A stretch of DNA of 64,000 nt from Turnera subulata (Eukaryota > Streptophyta > Magnoliopsida > Malpighiales > Passifloraceae), in assembly GCA_028386065.3 (NCBI GenBank), contig JAKUCV010002023.1, forward strand, positions 214,952 through 278,951, written 5' to 3'. The notes under the pieces were generated by a model. The model saw only the letters and a program-made list of their open reading frames with translations, was not told the DNA's origin and made no database searches. This document shows, one piece after another, positions 10,754 to 21,176 of this stretch (the first letter of the stretch is position 1; the number at the start of each line of letters is the position of its first letter). The translations under genes were made by a program, and so were the position numbers.

Positions 10754-12088
10754 ATGCCTATGTTTCAGCCCTCTAGGAGGGATGGGACTGTTGGGTTTGA
10801 TGGGCAGGTGTTAGATCTAGACACTGCAGTGAAGGATGGAGTTTTGGGTGGTGTGGCCGGGGGCGGGGTTATTGGTGCTGGTGAGAAATTGGATCTGAGG
10901 AAAATGATTGAGGAGCTCGATCTATCAGAAGTTCCTTCTGTGTTTATCTGTCCAATCTCCCTTGAGCCAATGCAAGACCCTGTCACACTTTGCACTGGCC
11001 AGACTTATGAGAAGTCCAATATCCTCAAATGGTTCAGTCTAGGGCACTATACTTGCCCCACCACAATGCAAGAGCTGTGGGATGATTCTGTTACACCCAA
11101 TACCACCCTTTACCATCTCATTTACACTTGGTTTTCTCAAAAATATTTGCTCATGAAGAAACGAGCAGAGGATGTACAGGGCAGGGCAACCGAGCTTATT
11201 GAGACCCTGAAGAAAGTGAAGGGTCAGGCTAGGGTCCAGGCACTTAAGGAGCTGCACCAAGTTGTGGCCGCTCATGCCACAGCTAGAAAGGCAGTGATTG
11301 ATGGAGGCGGTGTTTTAGTGATATCCTCATTGCTAGGTCCATTCACAACCCATGCGGTTGGTTCTGAGGTAATTGGGATTCTTGTGAATTTGACACTTGA
11401 TTCAGAATCCAAGTCACATTTGATGCAGCCGGCAAAGATTTCGTTGATGGTAGATATTTTGAATGAAGGTTCGATTGAGACTAAGATCAATTGTACTAGG
11501 CTGATTGAGAAATTGGTGGAAGAGAAGGATTTCCGGGCAGAACTTGTCTCCAGTCATAGTTTATTGGTGGGATTGATGAGGCTGGTAAAAGACAAGAGAC
11601 ATAGTAATGGTGTCTTGCCAGGACTCAACCTCCTGAGATCCGTATGTTTGCATAGGGAAGTTAGGAGCTTGATTGTGAGCATCGGTGCTGTTCCTCAATT
11701 GGTGGAGTTGTTACCTTCTCTGGATCCTGATTGCTTGGAATTGGCACTCTCTATTTTGGGTTCATTGTCTTCTTTACCAGAAGGGAAGACGGCATTGAAG
11801 GATTCTCCAAATACGATACCAAATATGGTGAGGTTATTGATGAGGATTTCAGAAAGCTGTACTCAATATGCATTGTCAATCCTGTTGTCTGTGTGCAAAC
11901 TTGCACCTGAGGAATGCTCATGTTTGGCTGTGGAAGCTGGTTTGGCAGCAAAACTTTTGCTTGTGATTCAAAGCGGTTGTAATCCTATCTTGAAGCAGCA
12001 GTCCGCAGAGCTTTTGAAGCTATGTAGTCTAAATTACTCTGACACTATCTTCATTTCCAAGTGCAAGCTTACAAGGACCATTCAGTGA
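10754..12088 (+). CDS. U-box/ARM-repeat E3 ubiquitin ligase, PUB30/31 type
   Basis: Encodes 444 residues in a single exon. The frame is open upstream to a TTG at 10640, but 10754 is the first ATG in it and gives the N-terminus MPMFQPSRRDG. Residues about 61-135 form a U-box (VFICPISLEPMQDPVTLCTGQTYEK, here shown by its parts VFICPISLEPM and DPVTLCTGQTYE, then CPTTMQ and NTTLYHLIYTW), which recruits an E2 enzyme and transfers ubiquitin. From about residue 170 to the end the protein is helical and leucine-rich with armadillo-like units (for example AVIDGGGVLVISSLLGP, VSIGAVPQLVELLPSLD), the usual substrate-binding part. Length, domain order and lack of introns fit the Arabidopsis PUB30/PUB31 group; the exact orthologue cannot be settled. 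Members of this class act in stress and hormone signalling. The frame is intact, and it is the only complete host gene recognised here. Confidence 0.93.
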   Translation: MPMFQPSRRDGTVGFDGQVLDLDTAVKDGVLGGVAGGGVIGAGEKLDLRKMIEELDLSEVPSVFICPISLEPMQDPVTLCTGQTYEKSNILKWFSLGHYTCPTTMQELWDDSVTPNTTLYHLIYTWFSQKYLLMKKRAEDVQGRATELIETLKKVKGQARVQALKELHQVVAAHATARKAVIDGGGVLVISSLLGPFTTHAVGSEVIGILVNLTLDSESKSHLMQPAKISLMVDILNEGSIETKINCTRLIEKLVEEKDFRAELVSSHSLLVGLMRLVKDKRHSNGVLPGLNLLRSVCLHREVRSLIVSIGAVPQLVELLPSLDPDCLELALSILGSLSSLPEGKTALKDSPNTIPNMVRLLMRISESCTQYALSILLSVCKLAPEECSCLAVEAGLAAKLLLVIQSGCNPILKQQSAELLKLCSLNYSDTIFISKCKLTRTIQ

Positions 12089-13153
12089 GACGACAATTTT
12101 GTTTGGTCATGTACACGACCCTCTTGCGTGGAAGAAGGGACTGTGAGGGCTGGCCAGATTTGAGCAAACCAGTCTTTCCAGATCAACCAGCATATGATAT
12201 AAATCAGGTTTTGAGGTAGCAATTTCCTCTCCTGTATATACTTGAGAATTTCAGTTCGTGCAATTCATTCAACATACAAGAGAAAGGATCATAGGTGGAC
12301 ACCTAAACTCCTCGAATGCTATAATGAATTTTTGTCCACTGCTCATTGGTAACTGCTGCATATGTCGGTGCGCTTCCAAAATAAACCCCTAACAACAAAA
12401 TTTGTAGAATGTCAATGTCATGTAATGAGTTTGTATCGGGTGACTAGCTGTTGGTTAAACATCTATTCTTGTATTGGAAATGAATTTGGTGCGAAATATG
12501 ATGGAGCTTGCAATTGCAATTGTAATAGGGAAGCAGTTGCTTTGCTCCATGGGTCCCTTTTATCTTCCTTGTTCTTGCTTGGGTTGGCGGGGGGGTCTCA
12601 GGGCCCCTACCCTTACCCTTTGATTTTAGTGGGAGTTTTGCTTTTTGACCCCACTGTTGTAGAGACTCGGATGCCTTTGGCCTCTAATTGTCAATTCATA
12701 ATGTGTAGAATGAAATCCACAATTTTATGTCTAACTACATACTTTCGTTGCAATGATCAACCGAAAGATACTGTCTTCCAGTGTTATTTTTAGCCGAATG
12801 TTATCAGCGCTTGTGAAATCAATCATTCATGAGTAGTTTAATCTCGTTCAGTAATGTTTGACGGATGGGAATGTATTACCACCATTTTGGTAAGAACTGG
12901 GAACTATAGCATGAAGTTGCAGCCGGTGTATAAGATGCTGCAAAATTATAAAGAACTAGTATGCTGCAAAATTATAAAGAACTAGTCTCCCATCCGGCAT
13001 ATCCCGCGGGCATCATATTTGCTTGCAGCATACCAAATTGTACCTACACCAAATTAAATCAATTGATTATAAATTGTTTTTAGGGGAAGAATAATGGTAT
13101 AAAAATAATTACTATTACACTACTTGATATTTAAATTTTAATATTAAATAAAA
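12089..13153. other. 3' region of the U-box gene and intergenic DNA
   Basis: The first several hundred bases probably contain the 3' untranslated region; AATAAA-like words occur (for example near 12380) but no polyadenylation site can be fixed. An open frame at 12362-12793 has no family resemblance and is not called. At 12934-12985 a 26-base unit containing GCAAAATTATAAAGAACTAG is present twice in direct tandem. Confidence 0.5.
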
Positions 13154-16100
13154 CTAGTACACTACCCGTGCGGGCTTGGCTTGTCATTTTTTTATTCTTC
13201 ATATGTTATTTTTTCAAAGAATGGGTTTTAAATATTAATTATATATCTAATCAATAACTAAACAGCAGAGGAAAAGCAAATTATTAAATTTTTTCTCTAC
13301 AAAGATGATATTGAATGTCGGTTATTAATTAAAGAATTTGAATAGATCATTTGATAAGTGAGAAATGTTTTAAGAATACAATCTGTACTCCATTTTTTTT
13401 TCTCTAAAATCTCATTGTTATATCGTTAGCTATGATAAATTATAGTTCAACTCAGATTCGTTCGCGCTTGCTTGAAACTACTCTTAAATTGGTCGCAATA
13501 TTTTGTTAAATTTATATCCGAGATTAAGTTTTAGGATTCGTGGCCGGGTTCCGTGGATGAAAATCATGGAATGAATAACTTGCCCTTATGTTTCTCATAT
13601 TATTGCACTCTCTTTTTTTCTATAAGTTAGTTTGGAGTCATGTCAATTCTTGTGTGCTTTGACTTTGTCAAATGTGGTCTCACTTTCTTTCTGCACGTAA
13701 AGGAGGAACGGCACGCGAGATAAAAAAAAATTGGAATAATGCAATACTGGAGTAAGTAATATGATATCCTAACCTCAGCAATACAGAATTGTTGAAAACT
13801 ATAAATAGCAACATTTTTTTATAAAATATTTAAATGGTAAAACATAAATAATAATAAAAAATGCATCCAAATCTGAAATTATTAAATAACATCCTCCTTA
13901 AAAAATAATTTATTATTGTGAATTCGGAGAAAACATGAAGTATAATTTCCAAAAAAAATCCTCACAAATAATATTTACTCACTTTTGAAAAATATTTACA
14001 AAATACAGTAATAATATTACAGTAATAAAAAGACTTACCCACTTAAATAAATTACTAAAAAAACAGTAATAATAATGCTTACTCACTTTTTTTTGGTTGA
14101 ATGCTATCTCACGTAAATAAAAAAAATTAATAAAAATACAGTAACAATGATACAATAATAATACTTACTCACCTTAAAAAAATTAATAAAATACAGTAAT
14201 AATAATACTCACTCACTTAAAAAAGTATTAACTAAGAGATTCCAAAAACTTCTTTCTGCATTTTTAGGGATAAATTATTATTACAAATACAATATGTAAC
14301 GACCCAGGTAAAATTTTCCTAATCGTTTTGACTTTTTCGGTGGTTAATAAAATTTTACCGCTGTTAAACAAGAATTATCTCGAGATTTTACCAGGAACAA
14401 TCGAACCTCGGATTCTGATGCTCGAGGGGTACGAGACGTTCTGAAGTATTCTCCATCGGCGACCAAGCCTCGGAATTTAATTCCAAGGGTTATCTCGGGT
14501 TACCGGGAATTTTATACGGCTTACCGAGCCTCGGTTAACAATTCCGAGACTTGCACGACGCTCAGAAGAATTAATTGGATTTTCCGAGCCTAAGTTGTAT
14601 TTTCGAAACCGGGACGAATTTCGGAAAGACGAAAATGCCCCTATGTCGGCAAAAGATTGCAAATTGGACAAAGGGTATTTTGGTCCATTCTCGGCTCAAT
14701 AATTTTGCCGACACGGAGCCGCAATTTTTCTCTCTCTCGGGCCACCTCCTCGTCTTTTTCCTTCTTTTTCTCCTTTTCCCCATTTTCTTTTCTTCTTTTC
14801 CATTTTCTTTTTCTTTTTCTTCTTTTCCCATTTCTTTTTCTCTTCCCGATTTTCTTTTCTTTTTTCTTCTTCACTCTTTTCTCTTTTCACATTCTTCACT
14901 CTTTTCTCTTTCCTCCACTGTGGTTGTCTTCTTCCCTTTCCTTCTTCTCTTCTCCCCAGATTTTTTTTCCTCTTTCCTTGTCTTCTTCCTCCTTCCCTCT
15001 CCTTTAAATCGCCTCCCCACTGCACCGATTCCACCAATCCTCCTTCCATCTCTGCTTCTCCTCCATCGCCATAGCCGCCGCTTTCATCCATTCCTCCTCC
15101 TTCCTCCGCCAACGCTCCTGTCACCCGAACGCCGCCGCACCAACCTTCTTCCTCCTCCTCGGCCTGTTTCTTCTCCACCTCGTAACGCGCCGCCCGATCT
15201 CCCTCCTCTCCTTTGCAACTCGAGTCGCGCCGCCCAAGACGCGCACCGAGCTCTTCCTTCCCCTGTTCTGGCGCTGCCTCACACGCGCCGCCGCTACCTC
15301 TCTTCATCACGTCGCCTCGAAGAGTGCCGGCCGATCTATCTTCTCCCCTGCAAACACCCACAAGTCGCCGCCGCTGTGGGTGAACTGACGCGCCTCCATC
15401 CTTCTTCCCTTTCCCATCGAGCCGAAACAAGGGCTGGGTAAGTTCTTGGCTGGACCTATCCTTTCTTCTCTTCGCATTCTATTTTTTTATTTTATTTTAT
15501 TCAGGATTGTTGTTAATTGAGACTCCATTGGTTGATGTGGTTTTTGTTGCGTGTTGCAGTGGTGGGTATAGCGTTAATGGCGTTGTTGATGATTTTGTGG
15601 ACGTGGGTATTGGTGTTTTGGGTGGCTGACGCGGTGGTTTGGTGGTGTTCCGGTCACCGGATAATCTCTGTGGGTATGGTGTGCGTGTTGGTGTCTTTGG
15701 TGGTGGCCGGATGGTGGTGGTGTTGGTTTGAATTGTTGCGGTGTGAGTAATGGTTGCTGCTGTGAACAGTGCTGGCCGGAATCCGGCAGCCTCCGGAATT
15801 TTCCGGCGAAGTCTCGGGTATTTTCCAATGAACCCGGACTTGAGTTTGGGTAATTATCGGACCTTCCTGGACTGTTCATGACATTAACGGACTCGGACTT
15901 TTATAACGACAAACGTTTAATTTAATTTATCTAATATTAATTTTATGGTTTAAGCTTTAATTTCATTTATGCCTTTTGATTTATGATTTTAATTTGTTTT
16001 TCCGATTGGGCTACAAAGAAGGCCCATGGAATTATTTATTTTTCCGGTTTATCAAATTTATGCTTTACTCGAGCTAATAATGATAAAAGGCCTAGATATA

Positions 16101-18674
16101 TATAATTATCCTATTACTTTTGATGACTAAATTAGTATTGGTCATATAACTATATGGGTATATATAACTCACCTAATGAATACGAATACCACGAGCGACT
16201 AAAGGGCCGGGATATCGGCTTGGACGCTCGGTTGCGGTTTTAATTTAAAATTAAGTATGATTAATATATCGGTTGGAATATATATAACGAGTTAATTTCT
16301 AACTAATTGGAAAGGCCAACTTTATATTAAAGAAAATTATGGGAATAATAAAAATGGACATGGTATTAAACAAGTCGTCTAATAAACACTACAACCGGCA
16401 TTATGCATGATCATCTTTGTTTGTGGATTGTAAGTAATTTTTACTGTTATAAATATAGGGATATCGAGGCTTAACCAGATATCAGTTTCCAGGAGTATCA
16501 GGTGAGGATAAACTTATAAACCTCGGTATGCTGCCTGTGATACTCGAGCTGGTGTTTGAATTGTTTGTTATGTATATGTAATACGTTATTTGCCTTGATT
16601 TTGATTAGGATGTAATGGTTTCTGTTGTGATCCCTACTGTGATGCCTGGACTCTGTGTGACCGATGATAGTTATGTTTGATTGTGTGGATATGTTTTTAT
16701 CTTGATATCCTTGATTCTATTTTCTTTACGGTAAGAGTGCCAAATGAGTTATTTGTGTCAAGTATACTCCGAGATATTATTAATAATAGTAACCTAATTT
16801 GAGATACTGGATTGGTTTTCCTAAAGAGTTGTGAGGCTGAGTGCCTGCTCGGGAACATGAAATATACAATGAATAGAGTTACTGTTAGTTTGAGAGAAAA
16901 ATTAAAATAAAATATGGTAATATCACTTAGACACATAGATGTCACGTGAAAGGTAGAGGTACGACTGGGTGGTAGCCGCTTGTGATATGTGATTTGTTGG
17001 CCATTTATGGGGAGATGTGCTTGGTGTCCGCTTCCGGATATTATTATTTTGGCACTGGGGGAGATGTGCTTGGTGTCCGCTCCCTGGCTGTGCCGGTTTG
17101 CTATTTTTGTTTTACGGGGAGTACCCTGGGGTTAGTTAACCTGGCTACCAAGTACGACCGATACTTATCACGTGACGGAGCCCTAGTAATAAAATTGGAA
17201 AGTCTGTCAACAGTTGTCAGTAAGTCTAGTGATTGAATAACAGTGAATTGTCAATCTAAGTGTTTTAGTCGGATAGATGCCTGGATTACTTGCTATGACG
17301 TGCTTGCTATGCTTTTCTATTTTTGTGCTGGTTCGATGTTATTGCGGTTGCTTGTATACTGCGGTTTATCGGTTTATCGGTGAGACAGTGGTTGGTCTCA
17401 CCCCTCACACAGTCCTTGCAGGATAGTTGATTATTGATCAGGATTGCATTCCGGCAGTTGCGGTGTTTCCTCGGTCAGGACTCGGATCCAATAATTTGAA
17501 TTGAGTTTTGCATGAACTGTCACTGCACATCTAGAAAATGCTTCTGCTGTGCTGATGATGTTACTTCCGAGTCGGGTAACGAAAATGTAATTGCATGACT
17601 GTTTGATGTTGTACTGTTGTGAATCTTAACTTTCTTTGTATGATGGCAACGTGGTGGCACTGTTGGTCGGTAATTACTGTATGGTGGGTAAATTTGGGTC
17701 GGGGTGTTTCACAATAAAAATACAATTGTAATAAATAAAGTAAAAAATAATATTTCGTTACCTATACATTATTATAATACAACAATAACAATGCTTAGTT
17801 GCTACCTCACTTTTTAAAAAAATCCTAATAAAAATATGGTATTAAAGATACAATAACAATGTTACTTACTCACTTAGAAATATACTTTTAAAATTACAGT
17901 AATAATAATCGTTACTCTAAAAAAATATTGATAATAATATAGTAATAATATTACAATAATAATAATACTTACTCACTTAGAGGAAAAATTAATAAAAATA
18001 CAATAATAATATACTTACTCACTTTTAAAAAAATATTAATAGACCATGGGATATGAATACATAAGAGAAGAGATGCTTACTTGTAAACAACATAGAGAAT
18101 ATGTATGAGTAAAGTACTAAAACATGATTGGGTCATCTATTTAAATAGGGAAAGGTGAAAGAACAAATTAAAAGAGATAATTTTAAAAAAATAATTTGAA
18201 TTAAAAAGATAAAGAGATAATTTAAAAGAGTTTATTTTGAAGATAATTTGAATTAAAAAGATAAAGAGATAATTTAAAAGAGTTTATGTTGAAGAGATAA
18301 TTTTAAAAAGATCTTAAAACCTTGCAGCCTCCTCAACTCGTATTAAAGGAGAAATTAAAAGTACACTTAAAAATCTTATCATTTTAAAAAGTTAATTGTA
18401 ATACATAAATTGAAATAAAAATTAAATCGAATATCACTTTTTTTAAAAAAGACTGGATTCTAAAGAGATTAGTGAAGACAATTGGTTAAAAATTATCATC
18501 TCACAAAAATAAACATATTTTAAAATTTTGGTAGAACAGACTCTATAATTCAAATAAAAGGGACTCTGTAATATGATGCCACATGTCTTGTTAATATTAT
18601 CTTATATATCCAGGTGTCAACTCTTCAATTCTTGCTGAGTTGTGTCTCTGCTATTTATATATATAATAGATAGA
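13154..18674 (-). mobile_element. Probable non-autonomous Helitron, interrupted by a solo LTR
   Basis: On the minus strand the right end begins with TC (TCTATCTATTATATATATAA) preceded by A, and the left end finishes with CTAG followed by T, as Helitrons do when inserted between A and T. A GC-rich inverted sequence (CCCGCACGGG) lies just before the terminal CTAG, like the short 3' hairpin of plant Helitrons, though it is small and imperfect. Outside the nested LTR the interior is noncoding and full of AT-rich units with CTTACTCACTT. The net length is about 2.1 kb. The right end is ambiguous by four bases (18670 or 18674). No Rep/helicase coding sequence is present. Confidence 0.45.
14295..17711 (+). 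mobile_element. Solo LTR, Tekay-type (TGTAACGACC subfamily)
   Basis: 3417 bp with ends TGTAACGACC...GGGTGTTTCA, flanked by a perfect 5-bp TSD CAATA (14290-14294 and 17712-17716). No internal region or second LTR is present, so it is the product of LTR-LTR recombination. It is related along its length to the LTRs at 43709-46490 and 49133-51945: the CT-rich leader, GC-rich block, CTGGCCGGAA segment, GAGTACCCTGGGGTTAG segment and the final GTGAGAC...GTCTCAC hairpin all recur. It sits inside the probable Helitron. The 288-codon open frame at 14575-15441 is low-complexity LTR sequence, not a gene. Confidence 0.92.
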
Positions 18675-19545
18675 TATCGTATTATCTTAAAAGCTGGAAA
18701 AATTATATCAATTTGATTATCGACATGTAAAATGTTTAAATGAAACTAAAAATAAAAAAATTAAAAATTAAAATTATTGTACCAATTAATATTAATTTTT
18801 TTCTTTGTGTAAGAATTATTACCAAAAAAATAGTTAATACATCTATTTTGTTTTTTTAGCACTTCAACTTTCTTTTTGGTTTGAGACCTGAAGCTACATA
18901 TATTACTTAGTTGCGTTTAAAAAAATTAGGAATTCATCCCAATAAATTGTCTATCTGAAACGCCCCGACTCGTATTTACCGTACATAGTAAACACGTGCC
19001 GGAACTGTAACGACCCAACCAAACAAGCCCAGCATACAGTGTATACATCAGTAACTCTGGCTCAACACCCCAAAATATAAACATCAATAACATCATAATC
19101 AGCCCAAGGCCCAACAACAACAATAATCAGCACAGCGGAAGACTTAATAACTCACAAAGACACTGTATGCGACACATGACGCAACTATGGATCCGAGTCC
19201 TGACCAAGGGATAACGCCGCAACCTGTCTGGAATGCACCATACCTGAACCACAAATAACTCAACCTACGGGATGAAAGCCCGCAGGTGAGGGGTGAGTCC
19301 GAAGTGCTCACAACCATGGATAGACTATCAATATGCAACACTATAAATTACTCAAGGTCGAAAACAGGCACAACAGCCAAATACACCAAACCCAAAGACT
19401 CGACCCAAAACTGGTCCAAGACCAAAAAGACTTAAACAAAAATCCAATTTCCAATTTTATCTTTCCGGGCCCCGTCACGGATAAGCTAGAGGTCAGACCT
19501 GGTTCTCAACATATTTCGGGTGCCAGACCAAACCAAGAGAGCCCA

Positions 19546-19923
19546 GGGATCGACATCCCAAAATAGTAACCCAGGGATAGACATCCCAACTATAATCACG
19601 GGATAGACATCCCAAGCATAGACATGCTTATCACAAGTAACCCAGGTCATGGCCACCACAAAATAGTCTTAAGCCATCGAGTCGTACCGCTACTTACCAC
19701 GTGACAATTATATTATCATCATTCAAACCAAATCACAGGGATCAACATCCCTAACCAAAATACCGGGATAGACATCCCATCCAAAACCGAGGATCGACAT
19801 CCTTATCATATTTTATTGTTTAATCCATTATTCTTATACCAAAAGACACAAGATAAACATCCAAAACTCAAAGTACGGGGATAAACATCCCCAAAAAAAT
19901 CAAGACACTGGGATAAACATCCC
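19546..19923. repeat. Array of nine short palindromes in LTR A
   Basis: Nine copies of a unit of the form GGGAT-NNAC-ATCCC occur at 19546, 19574, 19600, 19738, 19764, 19791, 19851, 19877 and 19910. Six or more have perfect 5-bp arms (GGGAT/ATCCC), one has four extended G/C pairs (GGGGATAAACATCCCC), and two are decayed. Spacing is irregular (26-138 bp), so this is an array of inverted repeats rather than a satellite. Confidence 0.9.
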
Positions 19924-21097
19924 GAAACAAACCACAACAAATGCAACAACCAACAGTGCAACAACCATCAAACACAACAACCGAGTAATATAGGCACATA
20001 TTGAAGGAAATCCATCCTCACCTTAGCCAATTACTCAACTCTGAAGACAATGACCGGTCCGACGCCGACTCCTCGGGAAACTGCCCGATATCCAAACCTA
20101 TACAACAAAACAACATGCTCACATAAATGCACATAATCAGTATGCTATGATGCCATTACTGCGAAATAAACCCTTCCCGGTTACATATCTTTTATTATTT
20201 CCCTTTACCGAAAATATTATACCGTACATATATCCGAATATAATTTCGGTACCATACTTTAATTAAAACTCTTTTCAAAATATTTTCATAAATTAATTAT
20301 GTCTTTCCCAAAATATAATCACCATAATTTTCTGGAAAAGATAACATATGTATATATATATTTTCCAAAATACTTTTTTTATAAAACTATTTACCATAAT
20401 ATAATTACCAAATATTATTACTTAACAAAAAATATATAAAATAATCATATGCTATATAGTATTTTCCAAAAAATATATAATCATAAAAAAATGATTTCTG
20501 AAAATAAATGCAAATTTATAAATATACATATATTTTCTAAAGACAAAATACATTAAGTGAAACAATCATATAACAACATAATTATATATGAAACGCCCCG
20601 ACCCGTATTTACCGTACACAGTAAACACGTGCCGGAACTGTGACAACCCGACCAAACCAAGCCCAGCATACAGTGTATACAACAGTAACTCGGGCTCACC
20701 TTGGCCGATTACTCAACTCCGAAGACAATGTCCGGTCCGAAGCCGGCTCCTCGGGAAACTGTGTAACGCCCCGAATTTTCGGTGTTTAATTTTTATGAAA
20801 TTTTCAAAATTTTTGGAATTTAAATTACTAATTTTACTGTTGGAGAATTTCTGGGTATTTATGATCAAGGGAAACATTCTATTTCCTTGGTAATAATATT
20901 TTTAGTGTGGAAATTAATCTTTATTCAGGATTAAAGTAGGAAGTTGAGTATTATTTGTGTTTGTGTTTAAAACACAAGTTTTGGAGTAGTATTGACCAAT
21001 ACTACGTAGTTTTGGGAAGCCCAGTACATGAAACTCAAGTTTGAATGCGTTTTGACCAGAGGAGTTTGGCGTGTTGACCTGGGGAGTTAAAGGATCG

Positions 21098-21134
21098 AAA
21101 CGACGTCGTTTTGCTAACCAAAACGACGCCGTTT
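21098..21134. promoter_or_regulatory. Paired ACGT-core palindromes in LTR C
   Basis: AAACGACGTCGTTT (21098-21111) is a perfect 14-bp palindrome; a second copy with one change, AAACGACGCCGTTT, follows at 21121-21134. ACGT cores are typical bZIP targets. They lie about 35-70 bp upstream of the TATA box, where promoter elements are expected. Confidence 0.6.
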
Positions 21135-21167
21135 TATGCTCCGGCCGAACCCTAGGTTTACCCTAGG

Positions 21168-21176
21168 TATAAAAAG
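21168..21176 (+). promoter_or_regulatory. TATA box of LTR C
   Basis: TATAAAAAG, followed after about 10 bp by a CT-rich leader (CTTTTCTTCCCTCTCTCC), the usual arrangement at a plant LTR transcription start. Confidence 0.65.

Noticed and set aside
12362..12793. 143-codon open frame after the U-box gene
   Set aside because: No domain, odd composition, lies where the 3' untranslated region or spacer is expected.
14575..15441. 288-codon open frame
   Set aside because: Made of a CT tract (Ser/Phe/Leu/Pro runs) and GC-rich LTR leader; falls wholly inside a TSD-bounded solo LTR and equivalent frames in related LTRs are not conserved as protein.
19546..19923. CRISPR-like array
   Set aside because: Units are 14-bp palindromes with irregular spacing and sequence drift inside a plant LTR; no cas genes and a eukaryotic context.
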